Shown: in pieces, positions 34,086-44,900 of the stretch
Numbering within the stretch: position 1 is the first letter of the stretch
How the letters are laid out: the number at the start of each line of letters is the position of its first letter
Assembly: GCA_051208045.1 (NCBI GenBank)
Contig: JBPJFY010000011.1
Span: 1 to 64,000, forward strand
Direction: 5' to 3'
From: LZORAL124-50-18 sp051208045
GTDB lineage: Bacteria > Pseudomonadota > Gammaproteobacteria > Pseudomonadales > Oleiphilaceae
DNA: 64,000 nt
The notes under the pieces: model-generated
Seen by the model: the letters and a program-made list of their open reading frames with translations, nothing else
What the model was told of the DNA's origin: nothing
Database searches by the model: none
Made by a program: the position numbers and the translations under genes

Positions 34086-36737
34086 TTGAAGCCTGTAGAG
34101 AATTTCATTGCTGTTGTTTTGGGATCCGTCTGCTTTTTACTGCATCTATGGTCCATACCCGCACACGCGCTGGATGTTCAGGTACAGGCAGACACGAGCA
34201 ACCTGAACCTTGGCCTGCAGGTCAGCTACTACCATGATGAAAATGGCCAGCTCGCGATTCAGGACGTTTTGAAGCTTTCCGGGAAAAACTGGATCCCCAG
34301 CACCCAGGACATACCCAATTTCGGCTACATTGAATCCCCCTATTGGCTAAAACTGTCTCTGGAGAATATTTCCAATCACACGCTGGAGAAGTTCCTGGTC
34401 ATCACCTACCCGCTACTGGATAAAATCGAATTCTACGAATTCAGCAACGAGCAACTTGTGCAGGAATTCGTCACTGGCGATACCCTGCCTTTTACGACTC
34501 GGCCGGTCAATAACCATCAGTTTATCTTCCCCATCACGCTGAAGCATAACACCACAGCCACGTTCTATTTCCGCGTACAATCACAGGGCTCGGTACAAAT
34601 TCCGCTCAGTCTCTGGAACGAGGAAGATTTTTACGCAGAGGACCAACCGGAACAGATCAAAACAGCGATTTACTACGGCATGATGCTGATTATGGTCGCT
34701 TACAACCTCTTCCTGTATTTCTCGCTGCGCGAAGTTGCCTACCTCTACTACGTTGGTTTTGTGTTCTGTTTTCTCAACATGATGACCTCCATGCATGGGG
34801 TACTCTTTCAGTACTGGTACCCGAACCTGCCGGGTCTGCATGAATGGTCCGTACTGTTCTTTGTACCCGCTACCATGTTCTTTGCGAACCTGTTTACGGT
34901 GAGCTTCCTCAACCTGAAGACCATTGCCCCCAAGCTGGCCTATTTATTCAGAATTTATATGGTGCTCTCTTTTGCCTGTATGGTCGGGGCTTTCTTCCTG
35001 CCGTACGGTCTGTCAACGCGGATTTCCGTTTTTATGGTGATACTGTGCAGTCTGGCCATCTTCTTCTCAGGACCGTATGCGTGGTTCAAGCTGTTCAAGT
35101 CTGCACGCTATTTCACCATCGCCTGGTTCTTTCTTCTGATTGGCACCACGCTGGCGGGGCTGAATAAATTCGGCATCATCCCCCGAAATGCCTTCACTGA
35201 AAACGGGCTTCAATGGGGATCTGCCATCGAAGCCATGTTATTGAGCTTCGCTCTGGCTGATCGCCTGAACCGGGACCGGGAAGCCCGCTTTGCCGCCCAA
35301 CGCGCCAAGTTGGAGGAAGCTCACCGCAGGGAGCAGGCGGAACAGCAACTGTTTTATCAAGCCAGTCATAACCAGTTAAACGGCTTCCCCAACGGGGCAC
35401 TGCTGATTAACAAGATGAAATCGCTGTTTGAAGAAGAGTCACAGCGGCACTTTTTTATCGCCATTATCCACTTGCGACGCTTCCATGAGATAAACAAAAC
35501 TCTGGGCCACGCCAATGCAGATGAAGTGCTGCTTCGCTTCTCAAAACGGCTAAGCAGCGCGCTGCGCGCGGATGAAGAAGTCATTCCGATCGAACACAGA
35601 GATAGTGAAAAGAATTGCGTGGCCAATCTGGAAGGCGTGTTGTTTGCCAGCCTCGTCGAGAATCCGTTTGCCATGACAGAGGCCTCTCAAGTCTCAATGG
35701 AGTTGGAGCGCCAGATCATCAAGAACAAAATGACCGAGTTACTGGCGAAAATCTCGGAGCCCATCGACTTTTCCGGGATGAGTATTGATGTGGGTCTTTC
35801 CATTGGGATCGCCATCGCCCACGAACATGGCGCAGACCCCAATACGCTGATTCGTAACGCCCAAATCGCCGTCGATGTGGCCGACCGCGCAAACGGCAGC
35901 ATTGGCTTCTACTCCGCGCTCATTAATCCCTACAGTGAGCGACGCTTGGGATTGGTTGGTGAGCTGCGCAAGGCCATCCGGGAAAATGGATTGACCCTTT
36001 ATTATCAGCCCAAATGGAATTTTACGGACCATCGCGTAGAAGGCATGGAAGCCCTGGCACGCTGGAATCACGATAAACTCGGAATGATCCCACCGGACGA
36101 ATTTATTCCCCTGGCAGAGAAAACCGGCATTATCAGTGAACTTACCCAGTGGGTGCTGAATGAATCGCTGCGGAATCTCAAGTTACTGCACGTGCATCAC
36201 CCTCATTTACAGGTGGCAGTCAATATATCCGCGATGAACCTGAGGGAGTTGGACTTCGTGGAAGCCATCGATCAATTGCTGCGCAGTCACGAGATTAACT
36301 CACGTGCACTTACCCTGGAGATCACAGAAACCGCGATCATGAGTGATCCTGAACAGGCCTTGCGGGCGCTTCAGGCTTTGAGCAAACTCGGGGTGAGGCT
36401 CTCCATCGACGATTTCGGCACCGGGCACTCCTCACTCAGCTACATTAAAAAACTGCCGGTGAATGAAATCAAGATTGATCGCTCATTTGTTATGGAAATG
36501 GACGCCATCAAGGACGATGCAGTGATTGTTTCCACCACGCTGAACATGTGCCATAGTCTGGGCTACCAAGTAGTGGCGGAAGGTATCGAGTCCCAGACGG
36601 TCTTCCACACGCTGCAGCAACTGGGGTGCGATTACGCGCAGGGTTATTACCTGGCCAAACCCCTGCCACACCCCGAACTACTCGCCTGGCTGGCAATGAA
36701 GAATGCTAGTGATGAAACTCCAGGGCATTCCGGATAA
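34086..36737 (+). CDS. membrane EAL phosphodiesterase with 7TMR-DISM sensor and degenerate GGDEF
   Basis: The 883-residue protein has a signal peptide, a periplasmic 7TMR-DISM extracellular sensor domain (about 30-175), seven transmembrane helices (about 185-390), a short coiled coil, a GGDEF-type domain (about 410-620) and an EAL domain (about 625-870). The GGDEF motif is replaced by LEGVLFA, so cyclase activity is not expected. The EAL domain keeps E655 (EALARWNH), the NIS asparagine, LEITET, D775-D776 (DDFGTGHSS), the KIDRS lysine, EGIE and the QGY glutamine, so cyclic di-GMP cleavage is likely. Start is TTG at 34086 after GAGGAT. The sensed signal is unknown; carbohydrate is one suggestion for the family. 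Confidence 0.85.
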   Translation: MKPVENFIAVVLGSVCFLLHLWSIPAHALDVQVQADTSNLNLGLQVSYYHDENGQLAIQDVLKLSGKNWIPSTQDIPNFGYIESPYWLKLSLENISNHTLEKFLVITYPLLDKIEFYEFSNEQLVQEFVTGDTLPFTTRPVNNHQFIFPITLKHNTTATFYFRVQSQGSVQIPLSLWNEEDFYAEDQPEQIKTAIYYGMMLIMVAYNLFLYFSLREVAYLYYVGFVFCFLNMMTSMHGVLFQYWYPNLPGLHEWSVLFFVPATMFFANLFTVSFLNLKTIAPKLAYLFRIYMVLSFACMVGAFFLPYGLSTRISVFMVILCSLAIFFSGPYAWFKLFKSARYFTIAWFFLLIGTTLAGLNKFGIIPRNAFTENGLQWGSAIEAMLLSFALADRLNRDREARFAAQRAKLEEAHRREQAEQQLFYQASHNQLNGFPNGALLINKMKSLFEEESQRHFFIAIIHLRRFHEINKTLGHANADEVLLRFSKRLSSALRADEEVIPIEHRDSEKNCVANLEGVLFASLVENPFAMTEASQVSMELERQIIKNKMTELLAKISEPIDFSGMSIDVGLSIGIAIAHEHGADPNTLIRNAQIAVDVADRANGSIGFYSALINPYSERRLGLVGELRKAIRENGLTLYYQPKWNFTDHRVEGMEALARWNHDKLGMIPPDEFIPLAEKTGIISELTQWVLNESLRNLKLLHVHHPHLQVAVNISAMNLRELDFVEAIDQLLRSHEINSRALTLEITETAIMSDPEQALRALQALSKLGVRLSIDDFGTGHSSLSYIKKLPVNEIKIDRSFVMEMDAIKDDAVIVSTTLNMCHSLGYQVVAEGIESQTVFHTLQQLGCDYAQGYYLAKPLPHPELLAWLAMKNASDETPGHSG

Positions 36738-36743
36738 CCGCCA

Positions 36744-38423
36744 TCAGAGACGACCGATCAACAGGTCATTCAGCACGAAATTCTTTTCATCCTGGAAGGC
36801 CAGGGACTCTTCGCCGCCGACAAACCGATAACGCACAAGGTAGCCGTATTTGACCTTCTTGCGCACGGCGGTGCGGTTGGTGATGTAAGACACCGATAAA
36901 TCCCGTGTCATGGAGGCAGGCAACATGGACTCGATCGGCAGATTTATACTCCCCCGAGCCGGGATCACCGATTTCGTTTCCGGTGACGAGGGTGCGTACA
37001 CCACAGCCCGACTGCCGTTCACCATGGCCACAACCTCATCAATCACAATGGCTCGACTCGCGGAACTGGACAGAACCAGCTCATTTTCCGCGGTCGAGAT
37101 CCCGATATCATGGTTGTAGGCGATGTATTTGGGCAACACAAAGCCAAAGCGACGGGCGATGACTTCGTACTTCACCTCAACCCCGGTGGAATCGACAATG
37201 TCGGCGTCCACCTGCCCCGGGCAACTGACGCGTATCTGGTAGTTGGCCACATAGCTCGGGTATTGGCAAACCACTTCGTAACTGGCGGTCGCTGCGCGCA
37301 AAGACTTCAACAGGCTGGCCCGGTCCTGTGCATACTGCTGCTTAATCCGGGAAAGTACGATGCTGACCAGAGGCTTCAGGGCGTCATTCACGGCGGCCTT
37401 TTCCACCGGCTCAATCAGTGCCGCATAGTTGAACGCCTTCTTTGAAATGGTGCGTGGACGCAACGCCACCTCATCCTCCCAAGCGATGTCATAACTGAAA
37501 TAGCCTGAGCGATCCTTCACCGCACGAGAAATCGCCGGCGCAAACTCAGCACGCTTTCGATAGGAATCAATATACTCCGCCTGGAGGGCATTCAGCTTAC
37601 CCTCATAATTCCTCGCCACCGCTCTCAACTTGGCTAGCAGTGCGGGCTTATCATCGACAGATTGAATCGCATCGCCCCCGGCCAGGCGTTCTTCCGCCCG
37701 TTGAAACAGGTTCAGCTGGCGCGCGACCAGAGCCACCCGGAAGGCATCGGGCGCGACCGAAAAACCCACCGGTTTGGGCGGTTCAACAGACGCCACTGAA
37801 CGTGCGGTGTTTTTCTCAGCTGTGCGAGATGTGGGTTCAAACAGACTTCCCCACAGAGATGGGGTGTTTTTTGCCGGGGTCTCGCCCGTATTCACGGGTG
37901 TCCGCGGTGCTTTTTCAAACAGCGTTTGAAAGCGGCTGAACCGGCTCACACACGCCGGGTGCGCCTCTGCCGTTTGATTGGTCTCGACGCTATCCGATGT
38001 ACAGAGCGTGCTCTCGTCATGCGCATAACCCAATGACAGGGTTTTATGGACAGGATCCACGACAATCAACTCCACATTGTCCTGCCCGGGTTGCCCCCCT
38101 TCGAACCAGTGAACGTTATAGCGTGTACGTGCCTCGTAGGTCACCGGGAACGCAAACTGTGAGGCAGTGGCGGTTTCCGAGTAAGCAACATAGCGGTAGT
38201 CCTGCTGAAGTGCAGAAACGTCCACCGGAGAAAACGGGGCAACATCGCGGCTCACGGGCACAGGCTGAGCCGGTGCGGTAGATACCTCAGCCGACTGCGC
38301 AGCAGGTGTTTCTAGGGCAGGCGTATCCAATAGTTTGATCGGTTCCAACGCACAGCCACCCATAAGTGCACACACAATGGCATAACCTGCCCGACGGGCA
38401 GCCTGTAGATTCAATCTATTCAT
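36744..38423 (-). CDS. lipoprotein of unknown function, 559 residues
   Basis: The N-terminus has a lipoprotein signal ending in LMGGC (C24), so the mature protein is anchored to a membrane. A Pro/Ala/Thr-rich linker (28-60) follows, then a long middle with beta-strand patterns and an alpha-helical segment (about 225-300). The last third repeats strand-rich motifs (VISRDLSVSY-like, VKYGYLVRYRFVGGEE). No catalytic motif is recognised. It faces the EAL gene convergently with 6 bp between stops. I do not recognise the family. Confidence 0.6.
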   Translation of the reverse strand: MNRLNLQAARRAGYAIVCALMGGCALEPIKLLDTPALETPAAQSAEVSTAPAQPVPVSRDVAPFSPVDVSALQQDYRYVAYSETATASQFAFPVTYEARTRYNVHWFEGGQPGQDNVELIVVDPVHKTLSLGYAHDESTLCTSDSVETNQTAEAHPACVSRFSRFQTLFEKAPRTPVNTGETPAKNTPSLWGSLFEPTSRTAEKNTARSVASVEPPKPVGFSVAPDAFRVALVARQLNLFQRAEERLAGGDAIQSVDDKPALLAKLRAVARNYEGKLNALQAEYIDSYRKRAEFAPAISRAVKDRSGYFSYDIAWEDEVALRPRTISKKAFNYAALIEPVEKAAVNDALKPLVSIVLSRIKQQYAQDRASLLKSLRAATASYEVVCQYPSYVANYQIRVSCPGQVDADIVDSTGVEVKYEVIARRFGFVLPKYIAYNHDIGISTAENELVLSSSASRAIVIDEVVAMVNGSRAVVYAPSSPETKSVIPARGSINLPIESMLPASMTRDLSVSYITNRTAVRKKVKYGYLVRYRFVGGEESLAFQDEKNFVLNDLLIGRL

Positions 38424-38594
38424 ATCCCTGTCTCACCTGATCGATGCGGCGTACCGCCACTCGACCGCTTTTTATTGTTGTGCAGGCAATCGACTCATCG
38501 TACATCCATTGCGAGTGGTTAGAAAATAACCATAACCGGGGGATTATACGGATTTGACACGACAGTGCCAGTTCATTTCAGGTCAAAACAGGTG

Positions 38595-39044
38595 TCATTT
38601 CATCATTCCCGTCGTTTTCTGTTCACCTGGCGGCAAAGAATAACTCCCGGTGACATGGGCGACCAGCTCATCACTGCCAGCAGACATCAAGCGTACTTCA
38701 CAAAAGGCAAGTCGCTTGCCCAGTTTCAGCAGCGTGGCCTCAGCGATCAAATCTTTCGCTTCCGGCCGTTGCATAAAGTTGATGTTCAAATTGCTGGTTA
38801 CCGCCATCTCAACGCGACCCAATTTCCCCAATATGGCCGCATACATCGCTGCATCTGCCAGAGCCATGATGGCCGGGCCGGAAATAGTCCCACCAGGTCT
38901 GACCAGTTTATTGTGGAATGGCACGCGCGCCGTTGCGCCGTCCTCACTTAACGCATCAACTTTCAGGTCGAGGTCTCCAGCCATGGGCACGCCCTCCCGA
39001 ATTAATTGTTCGACCGCACCGGCATCGACTTGAAATTCGCTCAT
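38595..39044 (-). CDS. PaaI-type hotdog thioesterase
   Basis: The 149-residue protein shows the hotdog signature with the nucleophile region RPGGTISGPAIMALADAAMYAA and the later LNINFMQRPEAKDLIAEA. Such proteins hydrolyse acyl-CoA; the substrate is unknown. Start ATG at 39044 follows AAGGAGATTC, so the 21 open codons above are not used. It diverges from proS with 116 bp between. Confidence 0.85.
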   Translation of the reverse strand: MSEFQVDAGAVEQLIREGVPMAGDLDLKVDALSEDGATARVPFHNKLVRPGGTISGPAIMALADAAMYAAILGKLGRVEMAVTSNLNINFMQRPEAKDLIAEATLLKLGKRLAFCEVRLMSAGSDELVAHVTGSYSLPPGEQKTTGMMK

Positions 39045-39160
39045 GAATCTCCTTATTGAATCAAGAAACAATCCAGATAAAACACTTCCAGAAGAAGGTG
39101 CCAGCACGTAGAATAATCCGCTTACCCCATTTTAACCACCATAGGATTTCAGGAAACGCT

Positions 39161-40882
39161 ATGCGCGCAACGCAATACCTTATCGCCACGTTAAAAGAAA
39201 CGCCTGCAGATGCAGAGGTCATCAGCCATCAGCTGATGTTAAGAGCGGGATTGATCAGAAAACTGGCATCCGGCCTCTACACCTGGTTACCCATGGGATT
39301 GCGCGTACTTCGTAAGGTGGAAAAGATTGTGCGCGAAGAGATGGACAAGTCCGGCGCGCAAGAGGTCCTGATGCCTGCGGTACAACCTGCGGAACTCTGG
39401 GAAGAGTCCGGCCGGTGGTCTTTTTACGGTGACGAACTTCTGCGTGTTAAGGATCGGCATCAACGCGACTTTTGCATTGGTCCAACCCATGAAGAAGTCA
39501 TTACCGACATTGCCCGCACCGAACTGAAAAGCTATAAGCAGTTACCGGTGAATTTTTATCAGATCCAAACCAAATTCCGTGATGAACGACGGCCGCGCTT
39601 CGGCATCATGCGTGCCCGCGAGTTCCTGATGAAGGACGCCTACTCCTTTCACGTCAGTCAGGACTCACTGGACACCACCTATGAAGTCATGTACGCGACT
39701 TACACCAATATTTTCACCCGTCTTCAACTGGATTTTCGTGCTGTGCAGGCAGATTCCGGCAGCATCGGCGGCAACAGCTCCCACGAGTTCCATGTGCTGG
39801 CAGACTCCGGCGAAGACGACATAGCCTTCAGTACCACTAGTCAATATGCAGCCAACATCGAAATGGCGGAAGCGCTTGCGCTGACGGTACCCGAGGAAGC
39901 CGCGGCCGAAAAACAAAAGGTGGCCACGCCGGATCAGAAAACCATTGAAGACGTCGCAGCATTTTTAAATGTGCCCACACACAAAACCGTGAAAACCCTG
40001 GTCGTACGCGGTGAAAATGAAGAAGGTCAACCGGCCGCCCCCGTTGCACTGGTGCTGCGAGGCGATCATACGCTGAATGATATAAAAGCTGAAAAAATTA
40101 TCGGGGTCGCCGCGCCTTTAACGTTTGCCACCGACGAGGAAGTGGCTGCCGCAGTGGGCGCACAACCCGGCTCGATTGGCCCGGCGGATCTGGCCATTCG
40201 TACGGTCGTTGACCGTTCCGCTGCTACTCTGATTAATTTTGTCGCGGGTGCGAATGATGACGGCTACCACTACACCAACCTGAACTGGGGACGCGACTGC
40301 GCACCGGGTGAAGTCGCGGACATTCGTAATGTCGTGGAAGGCGATCCCAGCCCGGATGGTCAAGGTGAAATTACCATCAAACGCGGCATAGAAGTGGGCC
40401 ATGTGTTCAAGCTTGGCAACAAGTACAGTGAAGCGATGAAAGCCACCGTTCTGGATGAAAACGGCAAGGCCGTGATCATGGAAATGGGCTGCTATGGCAT
40501 CGGAGTTTCACGCGTGGTCGCTGCCGCCATCGAGCAGAATCACGACGAGAAAGGCATTACCTGGCCAAGCGCAATCGCGCCATTCCAGGTCGTGTTGATC
40601 CCGCTGAACATGCATAAATCCGAAGAAGTCACCCAGATCGCGGAAAACATGTACCAGGAGTTGCAGTCAGCGGGCATTGATGTGTTACTCGATGACCGTA
40701 ACGAGCGCCCCGGCGTAAAGTTTGCCGATATGGAGCTGATTGGCATTCCCCATCGTGTCGTAATCAGTGACCGTGGCCTGGCGCAAGGCCAGGTGGAATA
40801 TCGTGCACGGACAGAAGACGCCAACCAGGACATTCCCACCAGCGACATCATCGCACTGCTGCGATCAAAAATTTCCCAATAG
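39161..40882 (+). CDS. proS: prolyl-tRNA synthetase
   Basis: ProS charges tRNA-Pro. The 573-residue product matches the bacterial class with class II motifs (TKFRDERRPRFGIMRAREFLMKD-type motif 2 and MGCYGIGVSR motif 3), the inserted editing domain (about 225-400; begins KKV/DQKTIEDVAAFLN) and the C-terminal anticodon domain (VVLIPLNMHK, DRNERPGVKFADMELIGIP). The ATG at 39161 lies behind CAGGAAA, and its N-terminus MRATQYLIATLKETPADAE is standard. Upstream in-frame codons are not used. Confidence 0.97.
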   Translation: MRATQYLIATLKETPADAEVISHQLMLRAGLIRKLASGLYTWLPMGLRVLRKVEKIVREEMDKSGAQEVLMPAVQPAELWEESGRWSFYGDELLRVKDRHQRDFCIGPTHEEVITDIARTELKSYKQLPVNFYQIQTKFRDERRPRFGIMRAREFLMKDAYSFHVSQDSLDTTYEVMYATYTNIFTRLQLDFRAVQADSGSIGGNSSHEFHVLADSGEDDIAFSTTSQYAANIEMAEALALTVPEEAAAEKQKVATPDQKTIEDVAAFLNVPTHKTVKTLVVRGENEEGQPAAPVALVLRGDHTLNDIKAEKIIGVAAPLTFATDEEVAAAVGAQPGSIGPADLAIRTVVDRSAATLINFVAGANDDGYHYTNLNWGRDCAPGEVADIRNVVEGDPSPDGQGEITIKRGIEVGHVFKLGNKYSEAMKATVLDENGKAVIMEMGCYGIGVSRVVAAAIEQNHDEKGITWPSAIAPFQVVLIPLNMHKSEEVTQIAENMYQELQSAGIDVLLDDRNERPGVKFADMELIGIPHRVVISDRGLAQGQVEYRARTEDANQDIPTSDIIALLRSKISQ

Positions 40883-41026
40883 CAGAGATGATCGCGAGCC
40901 TGGCCACACCCGGTGGTCAGGCGCTCGAGACCTCATTCGCTGGCTCTTCAGCAACTGTACACGGTAGTTGACATCAAGAACAAATACCGGAAAATCTGTG
41001 GTTTCGATCTGCATTTTCAGGTGTTT

Positions 41027-41644
41027 ATGTTCGTTGTACCAGACTTCCGTGATGCCTATTCTCGCTCAATGGCCCTGTTGCTTTTTGTGATCGGTGCCGT
41101 GTTGTTTACTGCTCCCTCACCCGGATATGCAGCGACCCAGGAGCGGGATGAAGCGTTGATTCTGCTGTTAAAACAAACGGTTAACAGTGCCACCAGCTTT
41201 GATGACCGTTGGGACGCGGAAGTGTGGCTGGTGGACATGTCCAATCGGTTGGCCCGCTACATCAAAAATCCCGAACAGCGATTGCAATTGCTCAAGCAGA
41301 TACATTTTGAGGCCAAGCGTGCCGAGCTGGAGCCGGAACTGGTGTTGTCCGTGATTCATGTGGAAAGCCTGTTTCAACGCTTTGCCATTTCGTCGGTGGG
41401 TGCGCAGGGGCTCATGCAGGTCATGCCCTTCTGGAAAAAGGAAATCGGCCGACCCGACGACAATCTGACGAACAATGCCACCAACCTACGCTACGGCTGC
41501 ACCATTCTCAAATACTATCTCGACAAAGAAAAAGGCAACCTGACGCGGGCACTCGCGCGCTACAACGGCAGTCTGGGCAAAACCTGGTACCCCGAACGCG
41601 TGATGAATGCCTGGGAAAAGTACTGGTTCGTCAATCACATCTGA
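41027..41644 (+). CDS. lytic transglycosylase (SLT domain)
   Basis: The 205-residue product has a signal region (SMALLLFVIGAVLFTAPSPGYA) and an SLT lysozyme-like domain with catalytic E113 in IHVESLFQRFAIS, the GLMQVMP motif and YNGSLG. It cleaves cell-wall glycan with formation of anhydro-muramic ends. I chose the ATG at 41027, with CAGGTG three bases before it; the ATG at 41069 would also give a signal peptide. It follows proS by 144 bp in the same direction, in a common arrangement. Confidence 0.88.
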   Translation: MFVVPDFRDAYSRSMALLLFVIGAVLFTAPSPGYAATQERDEALILLLKQTVNSATSFDDRWDAEVWLVDMSNRLARYIKNPEQRLQLLKQIHFEAKRAELEPELVLSVIHVESLFQRFAISSVGAQGLMQVMPFWKKEIGRPDDNLTNNATNLRYGCTILKYYLDKEKGNLTRALARYNGSLGKTWYPERVMNAWEKYWFVNHI

Positions 41645-41648
41645 CCGA

Positions 41649-41864
41649 TCATCGTTTCACGATGGACTGAAACCGGTTGTTGTCATCAAAAAAGATTTCA
41701 AACGTGCCTGTCACGCCAGCACGCGTGATGTATTTGTGCAGAATATTGGCGGGAAATTCGATACGGCGACCGTCACGGCTGAGCGCGGAAACGGTGCGCG
41801 TGCCAAGGTAGTACTGCTCCATTTCCTGCGGCGGTAAATGCAAATCCACAATGAGGCTTTTCAT
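41649..41864 (-). CDS. DUF2835 family protein
   Basis: The 71-residue protein reads MKSLIVDLHLPPQEMEQYY, then the conserved GTRTVSALSRDGRRIEFPANIL and the closing FEIFFDDNNRF, the pattern of DUF2835 proteins found across gammaproteobacteria. No function is known. It sits between the transglycosylase gene (convergent, 4 bp apart) and the glutamate dehydrogenase, as in pseudomonads. Confidence 0.85.
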   Translation of the reverse strand: MKSLIVDLHLPPQEMEQYYLGTRTVSALSRDGRRIEFPANILHKYITRAGVTGTFEIFFDDNNRFQSIVKR

Positions 41865-41935
41865 GGGCCATGATCAAAGTAACCTGAGATTCGAATAGGA
41901 TACCCGATCCCGCACATCGCTGAAAAGACAAACAC

Positions 41936-41961
41936 CAGACAGGTCCTGCATGACCTGTCTG
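41936..41961 (-). terminator. terminator of the glutamate dehydrogenase gene
   Basis: CAGACAGGTC and GACCTGTCTG form a perfect ten-base stem around CTGCAT. On the minus strand the stem is followed by a T-rich tract (GTGTTTGTCTTTT), 33 bp downstream of the stop codon. This is the clearest factor-independent terminator in the window. Confidence 0.75.
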
Positions 41962-41993
41962 AATTGGTTGGTTATCGCGATGACCTTTCGTGT

Positions 41994-44900
41994 TTACACG
42001 TGATCACCGGGAGAGGCATGTGCTGTGGTTTGCGCCAAATCCAACAGTTCCCGCAGCGCGACGGAATAGACCGCAAACTCCGGACTCTTCGTGGCTTTGA
42101 TCTCTGTACACATCTGCTTCCAACGTCCGATCAGCTCCTGGTGGTAGTCCATCCACACCTTCAGGCGTTCTGGAATGTCACTGGGTGCGCTCTTTAATCG
42201 CAACACCCCAACGGTCAGTGCGCGTTGCTGCCAATCCAGATCTTCACGGAACGTTTCGCGCGCCAGCGCCTGCCAATGGGAGGACGGTTTCAACAGGTTG
42301 AGCTGCACAGAGAACCAGCCCAGATCCAGAGCATCTCCCAGTGCATAGTAGGTGCGCGCCACCATACCCAGTTCTGTTTGCGTGATTTCGTGTGCTTCGA
42401 TGATGCCCAAGGCGGAGTACAGATAATTTGCCCCGGCAACAACTCGCGCCAGCTCATCCGAGATGCCCTGCTCCACAAAGCGATCATACTTCTCCTGCCA
42501 CTCATTTAACTCGGCACCAATCAGGTAGGTAGACAGGTTTTCACTGATCGCTTTTATACCTTCCGAGAATTTCTTCATATTGGACGCCACATTCAGCTCA
42601 CTGCGACGGTTACGCAGCAACCAGCGACTCGCACGGCGGATCAGCCGCATGAGTTCAGACATCATTTCAATTTGAACGCTGCTGGGTACTTTGTAATCCA
42701 GCGATTCGATCATGCACCAGTACTTTTCAAGCTGGAAGACATCCCGCGCGATAATATAGGCCAGTGCAATCGCAGAAATCGTTGAGCCCGTAGACAGCCG
42801 CAAGCGCTCCACAAAGGTGATGCCCATGTGGTTCACCATGTCATTGGCAATGCTGGTGGAGATGATTTCCCGACGCAGTTTGTGCGACAACAGCGGGTCC
42901 GCATAGGTTTCTACGAGCCTGTCTGGAAACATCTCGTCAATCTCATGGCCTAAAGACTTGTCTTTCGTGAGTTTACTGCTGTTCAACACCTCCTTCATGT
43001 GCCCTTTCACGTAGGAAATCAGCACAGAAAGCTCAGGCCGGGTGAGGCCAATATTTTGGGATTTCCGCTCCATGATCGTTTCATCATCAGGGATAAATTC
43101 CAGCGCACGATTCAGTTTTCCAGACGACTCATAGGAGTTGATCAGTCGGCGATACTCTTCAATGCGCGAAGCGGCTTCAAAAGCAGCGATGCTGATGGCC
43201 TGAGTCTGGCGATAGTTGTTTCGCAACACCAAATCCGCGACTTCATCCGTCATTTCAAACAGCAACTGATTACGCTGCTTGGCGGTCATGTCGCCATTTC
43301 CCACAATCGCATTCAGCAGTATCTTGATATTCACCTCATGGTCGGAACAGTCAACACCGCCGGCATTGTCGATAAAGTCCGTGTTACAGCGCCCACCATT
43401 CAGCGAGAACTCCACACGGCCCCGCTGTGTCATACCGAGGTTGCCACCTTCACCAATGACCTTACAGCGCAATTCTTTGGCATTCACGCGCAGGCCATCA
43501 TTCGCCTTGTCACCCACATCGGCATCCGTTTCAGAAGAGGCCTTCACATAGGTCCCGATGCCTCCGACCCACATGAGATCCACATCGGCTTTCAGAATAT
43601 AGGAGATCAACATGTTGGGCGGCACTTTGTCAGACTTGATGCCGAGGAGCTTTTTAATTTGTGGCGTGAGCGCGATCGATTTAGACGCACGCGAGAATAT
43701 CCCGCCGCCCTTGGAGATGAGCGCAGCGTTATAATCCTCCCAGGAAGAGCGTGGTAGCTCGAACATCCGTTTACGTTCCGCAAAGCTCTTTTTGGGGTCC
43801 GGGCTGGGATCGATGAAAATATGCATGTGGTTGAACGCCGCCACCAGCTTCATGTGCTCCGACAGCAGCATGCCGTTCCCGAACACATCGCCGGCCATAT
43901 CACCAATGCCGATGGCCGTGAATTCATCCTGTGAGGTGTTTAAGCCCAATTCGCGGAAGTGTCGTTCCACCGACACCCAGGCCCCCCGGGCGGTAATCCC
44001 CATTTTCTTGTGGTCGTAGCCATTACTGCCGCCCGATGCAAACGCATCCCGCAGCCAGAAATTTCGTTCCAGAGCGATGCCGTTGGCGATGTCTGAGAAG
44101 GTCGCTGTGCCCTTATCTGCCGCCACAACAAGGTAGTAATCGTCCGGGTCCTGCTTCACCACATTGACCGGCGGTACAATCGCTTCATCGACGAGATTGT
44201 CTGTGAGATCCAACAAGCCGTTGATAAAGATTTTATAGGACTCAATGCCCTCTTTGAGAAATGCCTCCCGGTCATTTTCCGGCAGCTGTTTGGCAACAAA
44301 GCCCCCTTTCGCACCGACTGGCACGATCACCGCGTTCTTCACCTGTTGTGCTTTTACCAGCCCCAGCACCTCCGTGCGATAATCTTCATACCGGTCTGAC
44401 CAACGCAATCCCCCGCGCGCCACCTTACCGCCCCGCAAATGAACCCCCTCCACGCGAGGGGAGTAGACGAAGATCTCGAACATGGGCAGCGGCAATGGCA
44501 TTTCGGGTATGTCGCGTGGGCTGACCTTGTAGGACACATAGGTTTTCGGCTGGCCATCCGCATCCGGCTGATAGAAGTTGGTGCGCAGGGTGGCTTTCAT
44601 CAGCTCCATATAGCGACGCAAGATTCGGTCTTCACTGATATTGGCGACGTTATCCAGCGCCGCATTAAACTCCAGCTCCAGCTTTTGCTGAGTGGCCTCA
44701 CTTTTCGCCTGACTGGTATTCTTCTCAGGATCAAATCGTGCTTCGAAAAAGCTCCACAGTAATCGCGTGATATCCACATGATTGGACAGGGTTTGCGCAA
44801 TAAATTCCTGACTGTTGCTCACCCGAATTTGTCGCATGTAGCGCGCGTAGCCTCTAAACATGGCGATTTGTCGCCAATCCAGGTATGCGCCAAGTACCAA

